Part shown: positions 1 through 6,056 of the stretch, piece after piece
Layout: the number at the start of each line of letters is the position of its first letter
Position numbering within the stretch: position 1 is the stretch's first letter
Source of the DNA: Lachnospiraceae bacterium UBA3287
Lineage (GTDB): Bacteria > Bacillota > Clostridia > Lachnospirales > Lachnospiraceae
Direction: 5' to 3'
Length of the DNA: 6,734 nucleotides
Assembly (NCBI GenBank): GCA_002362155.1
Contig: DETN01000149.1
Location: 4,928 to 11,661, forward strand
Position numbers and translations under genes: made by a program
The notes under the pieces: generated by a model
What the model was told of the DNA's origin: nothing
The model's input: the letters and a program-made list of their open reading frames with translations, nothing else
The model's database searches: none

Positions 1-320
1 AGGTGGAGGCAGACCTCCACGTCCGTCTTCGTGGTAAATACATGGCCCTTTGCCATCAGCTCTTCCCGGAGTTCTCTGTAATTATAGATCTCTCCGTTGC
101 AGGCCATGACAATGTCCCTGTCTTCGTTCAAAAGAGGCTGCATGCCTCCCTTCAGATCCAGGAAGCTGAGCCGGTTGAAGCCCAGACCGATCCTGTCAAA
201 TACCATGACCTGCTTGCCGTCAGGGCCCCTGTGGGCGATGGCTTCCAGCATGCGGTCAAGGATCTCTCCCGAAATCGGGTCATTTCTTTTCAGATTGTAA
301 ATTCCGCTGATACCGCACAT
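1..320 (-). CDS. asnB: Asparagine synthase (glutamine-hydrolysing), N-terminal part, truncated by window edge
   Basis: The ATG at 318-320 opens a frame with no stop before the left edge, giving 106 residues of a class II glutamine amidotransferase domain. It starts MCGISGIYNL, so Cys2 becomes the N-terminal nucleophile after Met removal. Other hallmarks follow in order: AHRGPDG near residue 30, GLGFNRLSFLDL near 48-59, GMQPL, CNGEIYNYRELR near 74-85, and TDVEV near 99-103. This domain releases ammonia from glutamine. In AsnB-family enzymes a C-terminal ATP-dependent synthetase domain, lying outside the window, uses the ammonia to amidate aspartate or another carboxylate. A good ribosome site, AGGAG at 329-333, sits 8 nt before the ATG. 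The gene begins 37 nt after the DltD-like gene with no hairpin between, so co-transcription is likely. Family assignment is firm. The true amidation substrate (Asp, peptidoglycan or a sugar acid) cannot be judged from this half. Confidence 0.93.
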   Translation of the reverse strand, partial: MCGISGIYNLKRNDPISGEILDRMLEAIAHRGPDGKQVMVFDRIGLGFNRLSFLDLKGGMQPLLNEDRDIVMACNGEIYNYRELREELMAKGHVFTTKTDVEVCLH

Positions 321-328
321 ATGCGTTT

Positions 329-333
329 CTCCT
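329..333 (-). promoter_or_regulatory. Ribosome binding site of the asnB-like gene
   Basis: AGGAG on the minus strand lies 8 nt before the ATG at 320. It fixes the start that places the catalytic Cys at residue 2, as class II amidotransferases require. Confidence 0.8.
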
Positions 334-357
334 GTTCTCTGGTTTTATAGCGGCGGA

Positions 358-1401
358 TCACTCGATGCCGTAAAGTTCTTTCTGTCTTTCGATCTCCGCG
401 TCGTAGGCGGCTGCCTTTTCCTTCCATACTTCCGAAAGATGGGCGTCGGACCTGCGGTCCTCAAGGCCGTACTCCTTCTGCAGGTAGGCGCCCAGATAGT
501 CCGCAAGCTTTTCCGCCCCGGACAGATTCATGTGAAGGCCTCCGTCGTAGGTGTCTGTATTATAATCCAGGCCCACCTCTTCGGTGATGCCAAGAAAGTT
601 AATATAGTTAAGACCGTTCTCCCTGGCATACTCCTCGCACTGCTCGTTCCATTCATCATACCAGTAGGGATAGAGGCTGGGGGCCTTGATGAGAAGAAGG
701 TCGATCCCCTTTTTCGCGCAGAGGTCCCGGATTTTGTCCAGGTATTTCCAGGCGTTTTCCCCGAAGCTGTAGTCGCCCAGGGTCTTTCCCTTGGGTACGT
801 TCTCCGCGGGCCTTGCGTCCACCCGCATGTAGTAGCCGTTGAAGGTTACGGGCTTTGTTTTGAACATGTATTCAAAGTCCGTGCTCTTCAGTTCCTTCCA
901 CCGGCTGTGGTAGCGCAGGATGGGGAAGACATACTCGATGAAGTGCTCGTCCTCCTTCATGGAGGCCAGGATGCAGCCCACCTTGGAGGGAGACCAGCGC
1001 ATGCCTTCTATGGACATGCGGTTGTAGGCTTCGCTCTGGGCTTCGTTGAACTGCAGGGACTGGATGTTGAAGACCACCACTTTGGGGGTCTCGTAGCGGA
1101 GGGCGTCCTCCAAGAGATAGTAGGACTGGAAGATATACTGCTCCGCGCTGCCCCGGATGTAGGAGTTGATCCCGTACTTTTCCCAGAGGACTTTGGGGGA
1201 GAAGTTCTCGTAGACCTCGCAGTCCCCGATAAAGAGGACGTCGTGGTCCTTTTCCTCCTGATAATATTCCTTTACGAAGGCCCCTTCCACGATGCCGTCC
1301 ACATATTTGGGCATGAGGAGCCTCTGCAGAAGGGCAAGGCCTGTAATGATGACTGCCAGGGTGATGACAGTCCTTATGATAATTCCGGATCTTTTTTTCA
1401 T
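358..1401 (-). CDS. DltD-like membrane-anchored SGNH/GDSL-fold protein with Cys at the nucleophile position
   Basis: A 347-residue protein. A single hydrophobic segment at about residues 7-27, after a basic MKKR start, should anchor it with the rest outside the cell. The SGNH blocks are visible: FIGDCEVYENFSP (58-69; the nucleophile place is Cys61, where DltD has GSSE), RGSAEQ (Gly84), VVFNIQS (Asn112) and YDGGLHMNLSG (Asp286, His290). DltD proteins take part in the outer-face step of D-alanylation of teichoic acids; related SGNH proteins act on exopolysaccharides. Last of the four Dlt-like genes, it starts 19 nt after the MBOAT stop. An upstream ATG at 1455 would add 18 residues and overlap the MBOAT gene by 35 nt. 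I chose 1401 because it gives a normal signal anchor. Neither start has a strong Shine-Dalgarno sequence, so translational coupling is likely. The C-terminal 30 residues are a charged, probably helical tail. The exact reaction is not known from sequence. Confidence 0.88.
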   Translation of the reverse strand: MKKRSGIIIRTVITLAVIITGLALLQRLLMPKYVDGIVEGAFVKEYYQEEKDHDVLFIGDCEVYENFSPKVLWEKYGINSYIRGSAEQYIFQSYYLLEDALRYETPKVVVFNIQSLQFNEAQSEAYNRMSIEGMRWSPSKVGCILASMKEDEHFIEYVFPILRYHSRWKELKSTDFEYMFKTKPVTFNGYYMRVDARPAENVPKGKTLGDYSFGENAWKYLDKIRDLCAKKGIDLLLIKAPSLYPYWYDEWNEQCEEYARENGLNYINFLGITEEVGLDYNTDTYDGGLHMNLSGAEKLADYLGAYLQKEYGLEDRRSDAHLSEVWKEKAAAYDAEIERQKELYGIE

Positions 1402-1420
1402 AGTATTGGGGCCCGCGCCC

Positions 1421-3025
1421 TTAAAAACGATTGTAAATGAACTGGCTGGCGTCATAGCCCGCCCCGTAGGCGCCGATCAGGAGAACGGTCACAAAAAGGC
1501 CGGTCCAGACCAGGGTCCTGACGATATAGGGGCGCTCAGCGATCATCTCTCTGACGCTTCCCTTTCTTTCTTCATAGATGCTGACTGCCAGAAGGACCAG
1601 GATGCCCAGGCCTGTCACCACGTAGTCAGTGCCGGACATGCCAAGCTCCATGACGCCGCCTGAAAAGAAGGCGCCGTAGTTATGCACTGTAAAGACAGAG
1701 CCCAGAAGGGAGATAATCTCTCCGATCTTCGCATAGCAGTCAAAGAGGTTCATAAAGCAGACCAGGAGGAAGGTCCTGATCATGCAGAACACGCTGTAGG
1801 CAGGCCCGGAAGCACCAGGAAAGCGCTTATGGAACCCGGCGTAAAGGGGCTCCAGCTCCTCGGAGATCATAAGGACCGCCCAGTTTAAAAGGCCCCAGAC
1901 GATGAAGTTCCAGCTGGCCCCGTGCCAGACGCCCGTGGCGAACCAGACCACGAAGGAGGATACGTAGACGGGGATCCTCCGTCCCAGATCCTTTCCCAGC
2001 CTGGCTTTGGAAAATTTCGTCAGCTCTCTTATGGGCTTTGAGGTGGATACGGGATAGAAAAGGTAGTTCCTGAACCACTCGCACATGGAGATGTGCCATC
2101 TGCGCCAGTATTCCTTGAGGGACTGGGAGAAGTAGGGGCGCTTGAAGTTCTCGGGCAGGGTAATGCCCAGCATTTCCGCAACGCCTATGGTGATGTCGAT
2201 ACCGCCGGTAAAGTCCGCATAGAGCTCTATGGTATACATAAGCATCAGAAACAGGATATAAGCTCCTCTGTAGGTGCTCGTATCCCCTATGACCGTATTC
2301 ACTGCGGCGGATATGCGGTCAGCGATGACCAGTTTTTTGAAGAATCCCCAGAGGATCCTTTCCAGTCCGAAGCTGACGTTTTTCCATGAAAAGCGGTTTT
2401 CCGCAAAGAGTCTGCCTTCCGTCACTTCCCCGAACCGGCAGATGGGGCCCTGGATCACCAGGGGGAAGAAGGAGATGAAGAGAAGGAACTTAAAGTAGTT
2501 CTTCTCTGCCGGAATGACCTCCCGGTGGACGTCCACCAGGTAACCTATGGCCTGCAGGGTATAGAAGGAAATACCCATGGGCAGGGCGATGGAAAGAAGA
2601 GACAGCTGCCGCCCCTCTCCCAGGACACCGTTGATGTTGGAGATCAGGAAGTTGGTATATTTGACCACGGCCAGGATCAGCAGGTTGAAGACGATGGTCA
2701 ATACCATGATCCTTTTCAGATCCGCTGCCTGCTTCTTCTTGAAGGCTGCGGTCTTTGCCTTTTTCTGGTCCGGGGGCAGGTCCGCCTTTTTCAGTTCCTT
2801 CAGACGGGCCTTTTTGTCCGCGTAGTTCTTCTCCACGGCCAGGGCGCCGCCCCAGACCGTCAGGGAAGTGGTCAGAATGTAGAGAAGATTCCAGGGTCCC
2901 GAAAAGGCATAAAAAAGCAGGCTCCCCAGAAGAAGGAGCTTCCACTGGTGCCTTCCCGGCGCCAGGTAGTAGACCAGGGCCAGGAGCAGGACAAATCCTA
3001 TAAAACTATATGATGTAAAAAGCAT
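1421..3025 (-). CDS. DltB/AlgI-like MBOAT family membrane O-acyltransferase
   Basis: A 534-residue polytopic membrane protein with about ten or more hydrophobic segments (for example near 7-22, 105-121, 143-160, 178-195, 255-270, 411-428, 468-483 and 503-520). The start MLFTSYSFIGFVLLL is the usual beginning of this family. MBOAT signatures are present: ELYADFTGGIDI (267-278), LKEYWRRWHISM (303-314, His311) and TGVWHGASWNFIVWG (364-378) with the invariant His368. The C-terminus, YDASQFIYNRF, also resembles AlgI-type members. DltB moves the aminoacyl group from the carrier protein across or at the membrane; AlgI relatives acetylate exopolysaccharides. The length is well above a typical DltB (about 400 aa) and nearer AlgI. 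A lysine-rich loop at 65-106 (about 15 Lys/Arg) is conspicuous. The gene begins 12 nt after the carrier protein stop with no Shine-Dalgarno sequence in the AT-rich gap, suggesting coupled translation. The carrier and ligase next door favour an aminoacyl donor over acetyl. Confidence 0.93.
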   Translation of the reverse strand: MLFTSYSFIGFVLLLALVYYLAPGRHQWKLLLLGSLLFYAFSGPWNLLYILTTSLTVWGGALAVEKNYADKKARLKELKKADLPPDQKKAKTAAFKKKQAADLKRIMVLTIVFNLLILAVVKYTNFLISNINGVLGEGRQLSLLSIALPMGISFYTLQAIGYLVDVHREVIPAEKNYFKFLLFISFFPLVIQGPICRFGEVTEGRLFAENRFSWKNVSFGLERILWGFFKKLVIADRISAAVNTVIGDTSTYRGAYILFLMLMYTIELYADFTGGIDITIGVAEMLGITLPENFKRPYFSQSLKEYWRRWHISMCEWFRNYLFYPVSTSKPIRELTKFSKARLGKDLGRRIPVYVSSFVVWFATGVWHGASWNFIVWGLLNWAVLMISEELEPLYAGFHKRFPGASGPAYSVFCMIRTFLLVCFMNLFDCYAKIGEIISLLGSVFTVHNYGAFFSGGVMELGMSGTDYVVTGLGILVLLAVSIYEERKGSVREMIAERPYIVRTLVWTGLFVTVLLIGAYGAGYDASQFIYNRF

Positions 3026-3037
3026 ACTTTTTTATAA

Positions 3038-3268
3038 TCAGCCCTCTGCCTGGATGGTCTCGATCATCTCGTAGATGGCCTGTGCCGAATTGAAGTTGGC
3101 AGGGGTGATGTACTTGGCGGAAACAGCGATGTCGAAGTTCTCGCTGATCTCGGAGACCAGGGTCACGATGTCCAGGGAATCCAGGATGCCGTCGGTGATC
3201 AGGTTCTCTGTGGTCTCAAAATCGATTTCGGGGTGAAGGTCTTCGAGGATCTCCAGTAATTCTTCCAT
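3038..3268 (-). CDS. DltC-like acyl/aminoacyl carrier protein
   Basis: A 76-residue carrier protein. The phosphopantetheine site is Ser31 in GILDSLDIVTLV (27-38), the DSL motif at the start of helix II. A phosphopantetheinyl transferase encoded elsewhere would convert it to the holo form. It is extremely acidic: 18 Asp/Glu against one Lys (Lys52) and no Arg, typical of discrete carrier proteins that dock on basic partner surfaces. It sits between the adenylating enzyme (17 nt upstream) and the MBOAT gene (12 nt downstream). It is therefore expected to carry the amino acid activated by the former to the latter. AAGGAG at 3275-3280, 6 nt before the ATG, is the best ribosome site in the operon, consistent with the high amounts carrier proteins need. 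A fatty-acid ACP role is less likely given the neighbours, although the DSL form is also found in general ACPs. Confidence 0.93.
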   Translation of the reverse strand: MEELLEILEDLHPEIDFETTENLITDGILDSLDIVTLVSEISENFDIAVSAKYITPANFNSAQAIYEMIETIQAEG

Positions 3269-3274
3269 GTTTTT

Positions 3275-3280
3275 CTCCTT
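3275..3280 (-). promoter_or_regulatory. Ribosome binding site of the carrier protein gene
   Basis: AAGGAG on the minus strand, 6 nt before the ATG at 3268. It is the strongest Shine-Dalgarno match of the operon. Confidence 0.8.
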
Positions 3281-3285
3281 GTCTA

Positions 3286-4809
3286 TTATTTGCGTTTGCT
3301 AAGGTACAGTTTCTTAAGGCCCGCACGGTCGATCTTGCCGTTGGGGGTCTGGGGGATCTTGTCCAGACGGACGATCCGGTTGGGGATCATGTAGTCGGAA
3401 AGCTTCTCCGTCAGGATCTTCTTGAGGGGCCTTTCCTCCACGTTTCCCACATAATACAGCACAAGTCTGTTTTTGTCATTATCCCAGATGCAGACTGCCG
3501 ATGTGATCTCGGGCAGCTTTTCCACGTTAGCTTCCACTTCGCCCAGCTCGATCCTGTAGCCGTTCCTCTTGATCTGGTAATCCTTTCTGGATACGAAGAC
3601 CAGCTCTCCCCGCTCGTTTACGCGTCCGATATCGCCGGTCTTATAGATCAGCTCCGGATAGAAGGGATTTAAGGGGTTCTGGACAAAGGCTTCCCTGGTT
3701 TTTACGGGATCGTTGTAGTAGCCCAGGGTCAGGGCGTTGCCGCGGATGCAGATCTCGCCCTCTTCGCCTGCTCCCGCCAGGGTCATATCCTCCTTAAAGA
3801 GCATGACCTCCCGGTTGGGGAAGGGCTTTCCGATGGGGATGGGCTCTCCGTCCTCGAAGTCCCGGTCCACCCTGTAGTAGCAGGTCATGCCGGTGGCCTC
3901 GGTGGGGCCGTAGAGATTGATGAACTCTGCGTCGGGGCAGGCCTTTCTCCACTTGCGGAACTCCCTCAGGGGGAAGACCTCGGAGCCAAAGGCGATGGTA
4001 TGAAGATACTCCGGACGGACCTCGTCCAGAGCGCCCAGGGCGCTGATCATCTTCAGGGCGGTCACCACCCAGCAGACGGTATTGATCTTATAGCGGTTCA
4101 TGTACTCCACCAGGGGCACAGGGGTCGCGAACAGATACCTGGGGATCAGGTAGGTGGTGGCGCCGAACATCAGGGTAGGGTAAAGCTCCTTGAGGCAGGC
4201 GTCCACGAACAGGGGGGTCTGGCTTCCGAAGACGGTATTTTCATCGATCTTCAGAACGTCTGTCAGCACCTCCAGGTAGTCGATGACGGACCTGTGGCAG
4301 GCGCATACGCCCTTGGGGGTCCCGGTGGAACCGGATGTAAATACGATATAGATGGGATCCGTATCCAGGGCCTTTCCCCGGATATCCGAAAGGGCCTCTT
4401 GGTCCACAGGGGTATCCAGCGTATCGCTGTAGAGAAGGACCTGGGCCTCTTTGTCCAGGCCCTGGGCCCTGGCGTCTCCTATGGTCTTTTCGTCGCACAG
4501 GATCAGGGGGCTCTTTACATTGTCCAGGATCATGCGGATCTTTTCAAAGGGCATGGTATCGTCCACCGGCACATAGTAGTCTCCGGCGGTCACGGTCCCG
4601 AAGAAGGCGGCCACCTCCGCAGGAGATTTCTGCATGTAAATGACCACGGGCTTTTTATAAATGCCCTTTCCTGCAAGGAAAGATGCCAGGGCCCTGCTCT
4701 GGTCATAGACCTGGCGGAAGGTAAGGGATACGCTTCCGTCGGAATAGGCGGTCTTGTCGGGACATATATTTACGATACGGTTCAGGTAATCGATCACGTT
4801 TCGTGTCAT
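3286..4809 (-). CDS. DltA-like amino acid adenylating enzyme (aminoacyl-carrier protein ligase)
   Basis: A 507-residue stand-alone adenylation domain of the ANL superfamily, matching DltA in length (about 500 aa). It should activate an amino acid as aminoacyl-AMP and load it on the phosphopantetheine thiol of the adjacent carrier protein, in the cytoplasm. Core motifs in order: FTSGSTGTPKGV (157-168, ATP P-loop), FVDACLKELYP (201-211), NLYGPTE (298-304), YKTGDIGR (389-396), RKDYQIKRNGYRIELGEVE (408-426) and PNGKIDR (489-495, with the adenylation lysine Lys492). Asp203 aligns with the DltA/NRPS aspartate that binds the substrate amino group, so an amino acid rather than a fatty acid is expected. 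The stretch FGSEVFP (274-280) aligns with FCGE of DltA: the Cys tied to D-Ala selectivity is Gly275 here. It is the first gene of the operon, with promoter and palindromes directly upstream and AAGAAGGA 7 nt before the ATG. Family is certain; D-alanine as substrate is only one possibility. Confidence 0.93.
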   Translation of the reverse strand: MTRNVIDYLNRIVNICPDKTAYSDGSVSLTFRQVYDQSRALASFLAGKGIYKKPVVIYMQKSPAEVAAFFGTVTAGDYYVPVDDTMPFEKIRMILDNVKSPLILCDEKTIGDARAQGLDKEAQVLLYSDTLDTPVDQEALSDIRGKALDTDPIYIVFTSGSTGTPKGVCACHRSVIDYLEVLTDVLKIDENTVFGSQTPLFVDACLKELYPTLMFGATTYLIPRYLFATPVPLVEYMNRYKINTVCWVVTALKMISALGALDEVRPEYLHTIAFGSEVFPLREFRKWRKACPDAEFINLYGPTEATGMTCYYRVDRDFEDGEPIPIGKPFPNREVMLFKEDMTLAGAGEEGEICIRGNALTLGYYNDPVKTREAFVQNPLNPFYPELIYKTGDIGRVNERGELVFVSRKDYQIKRNGYRIELGEVEANVEKLPEITSAVCIWDNDKNRLVLYYVGNVEERPLKKILTEKLSDYMIPNRIVRLDKIPQTPNGKIDRAGLKKLYLSKRK

Positions 4810-4816
4810 GGGTCAA

Positions 4817-4824
4817 TCCTTCTT
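4817..4824 (-). promoter_or_regulatory. Ribosome binding site of the DltA-like gene
   Basis: AAGAAGGA on the minus strand, 7 nt before the ATG at 4809, supports this start codon. Confidence 0.7.
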
Positions 4825-4840
4825 GTTCTATGTCATTTTG

Positions 4841-4861
4841 GGACCGTTCTCAGAACAGTCC
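4841..4861. promoter_or_regulatory. 21-bp palindrome just downstream of the promoter (probable operator or 5' UTR hairpin)
   Basis: The arms GGACCGTTCT (4841-4850) and AGAACAGTCC (4852-4861) flank one central base and are complementary at 9 of 10 positions. The element starts roughly 3 nt after the expected transcription start of the promoter at 4871-4898. A repressor bound here would block initiation or clearance. In RNA it would form a hairpin, but no T-tract follows, so it is not an intrinsic terminator. The arm AGAACAG recurs in the promoter spacer at 4883-4889, 31 bp away, which favours a protein binding site. Confidence 0.6.
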
Positions 4862-4870
4862 AACCTTTAG

Positions 4871-4898
4871 TCTATATTCAAAAGAACAGACTTGTCAA
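4871..4898 (-). promoter_or_regulatory. Sigma-A type promoter of the Dlt-like operon
   Basis: On the minus strand, a perfect -35 box TTGACA (4893-4898) is followed by a 16-bp spacer and TATAGA (4871-4876, 4 of 6 to TATAAT). The predicted start is near 4864, giving a leader of about 55 nt before the ATG at 4809. It is the only good promoter seen in the 249-bp gap. No terminator or strong promoter was found between the following genes, so it probably drives the whole A-C-B-D-asnB unit. Confidence 0.75.
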
Positions 4899-4900
4899 CT

Positions 4901-4917
4901 TGAAAAGAGCCTTTTCA
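4901..4917. promoter_or_regulatory. Perfect 7+7 bp palindrome next to the -35 box
   Basis: TGAAAAG (4901-4907), a 3-bp centre (AGC) and CTTTTCA (4911-4917). It ends 2 bp upstream of the -35 box, where an activator or a second repressor dimer could bind. It is short enough to have arisen by chance, and no regulator gene is in the window to match it with. Confidence 0.35.
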
Positions 4918-4995
4918 GAGGCAGGCGGAGCAGGCTGTTTTGTTAATTCTGCCAAGTGGACGGCCGCCTTTTGAAAGAAAGACGGCGCAGGGAGT

Positions 4996-5029
4996 AAAAA
5001 GATCCGGGGAGGCGGCGCCTCTCCGGATC
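4996..5029 (-). terminator. Rho-independent terminator after argC
   Basis: Read on the minus strand, a 13-bp stem (5017-5029 with 5001-5013) contains one A-C mismatch, has a 3-nt loop and is followed at once by five T (4996-5000). It starts 29 bp past the argC stop and separates argC transcription from the Dlt-like operon promoter about 100 bp further on. On the plus strand the mismatch becomes a G-U pair, but only a broken T-rich stretch follows, so it is mainly a minus-strand terminator. Confidence 0.88.
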
Positions 5030-5058
5030 CTTTCTGACTTTCTTTTATTCCTGTCCTC

Positions 5059-5994
5059 TTATTCCAGTCCTGTCCTCTCGTCCAGGCCCAGCATGATATT
5101 CATGTTCTGGACGGCCGCGCCGGAGGCGCCCTTGCCCAGGTTGTCGAAGAGGGCCGTGACCGTGGTCTGGTCCTCGTAGCCGCAGACGATCAGCTGCAGG
5201 TGGTTGGTCCCCGCCAGGGCGTTGGCGTAGAGAGTCTTTCTGGCCGCCTCATAGGGAAGGACGGTGACGAAGTGCTCGTTCTTATAATAGTCCGCCAGGG
5301 CCTCCCGGATCTGGGCGGCCGAAGGGCGCCCGGGCAGGAGGCGGTTGTGGAGCATGATGGTGGTGGCCATGCCCTTATAGTAATCGTCCACCACGGGCAT
5401 AAAGACCGGGGGACATGCAAGGCCCGCCGCCTTTACCATCTCGGGGATATGCTTGTGCTTTAAGGTCAGGCCGTAGAGGCCGGGAGCGCTTAAGGCCTCC
5501 TCCCTGCCTTCCGCCTGGTACTGGGCGATCATCTTCTTGCCGCCTCCCGAATATCCGGTCAGGGAATAGCAGGTCAGGGGATAGTCGGCGGGAAGGATCC
5601 CCAGGCGGACCAGGGGCGCCGCAGAGGATATGAAGCCCGTGGCGTGGCAGCCGGGATTGGCGATCCTTTTGCCGGAGGCGATGGCCGCCCTGTTTTCGGG
5701 AGAAAGCTCCGGATAGCCGTAGACCCAGTCGTCCGCCGTGCGGTGGGCCGTGGAAGCGTCGATCACTCTGACAGACGGGTTTTCGATCAGGGAGACCGCC
5801 TCCCTTGCGCCGTCGTCGGGCAGGCAGAGGAAAACGATGTCCGCCCCGTTCAGGAACTTCCTTCTCTCCTCCGTGTCGTGTCTCTTGTCTTCGTCGATCC
5901 GAAGCAGGGTCAGGTCCTCTCTTTTTCCGATCCTCTCGTATATCTGCAGGCCTGTGGTGCCGCTCTGTCCGTCAATATATACTCTTGTCTTCAT
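5059..5994 (-). CDS. argC: N-acetyl-gamma-glutamyl-phosphate reductase, short form
   Basis: A 311-residue cytoplasmic enzyme of arginine biosynthesis. It reduces N-acetylglutamyl phosphate to N-acetylglutamate semialdehyde with NADPH. The N-terminal nucleotide-binding fold shows IDGQSGTTGLQIYERI (7-22) and ADIVFLCLPD (51-60). VIDASTAHR (78-86) and YGYPEL (92-97) lead to the catalytic NPGCHATGF (113-121) with Cys116. The region LKHKHIPEM (178-186) supplies the expected active-site histidine. The C-terminus has DNLGKGASGAAVQNMNIMLG (284-303), a strong family signature. The length and the early GQSGTTG fit the shorter ArgC type (about 310 aa) rather than the common 340-350 aa type. The ATG at 5994 has AAGGA 10 nt upstream (6005-6009) and a second AGGAG at 6011-6015. 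No other arginine gene is next to it in this window, and no evident ARG box was seen in the 64 bp before it. It ends in a strong terminator. Confidence 0.96.
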   Translation of the reverse strand: MKTRVYIDGQSGTTGLQIYERIGKREDLTLLRIDEDKRHDTEERRKFLNGADIVFLCLPDDGAREAVSLIENPSVRVIDASTAHRTADDWVYGYPELSPENRAAIASGKRIANPGCHATGFISSAAPLVRLGILPADYPLTCYSLTGYSGGGKKMIAQYQAEGREEALSAPGLYGLTLKHKHIPEMVKAAGLACPPVFMPVVDDYYKGMATTIMLHNRLLPGRPSAAQIREALADYYKNEHFVTVLPYEAARKTLYANALAGTNHLQLIVCGYEDQTTVTALFDNLGKGASGAAVQNMNIMLGLDERTGLE

Positions 5995-6056
5995 GAAGAA
6001 TGTTTCCTTTCTCCTGCCGGGGCAGTCTGCATTGTTTGTTATATCTGTCCCTGCCT

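Noticed and set aside
332..338. CTGTTCT near the asnB start, like the half-site in the operon promoter
   Set aside because: A 7-mer is expected about once by chance in a window this size on both strands, and it overlaps the ribosome binding site.
439..1440. 333-codon open frame on the plus strand
   Set aside because: It lies opposite the DltD-like gene, shows no recognisable motif, and follows from the codon bias of the minus-strand gene.
1402..1455. Upstream ATG adding 18 residues to the DltD-like protein
   Set aside because: It overlaps the MBOAT gene, has no ribosome site, and puts a non-basic stretch before an otherwise standard MKKR signal anchor.
2490..2945. 151-codon minus-strand frame within the MBOAT gene
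   Set aside because: Out-of-frame shadow rich in Gly, Pro and Arg, with no motifs; the MBOAT frame is clearly the real one.
4000..4974. 324-codon open frame on the plus strand
   Set aside because: It is antisense to the adenylating enzyme, whose motifs are intact, and it runs through the promoter region; no family resemblance.
5995..6056. Possible promoter or terminator between the NlpC-like gene and argC
   Set aside because: TATAAC occurs on the minus strand but no acceptable -35 box is at 16-18 bp, and the small CTGCC/GGCAG hairpin has no T-tract.
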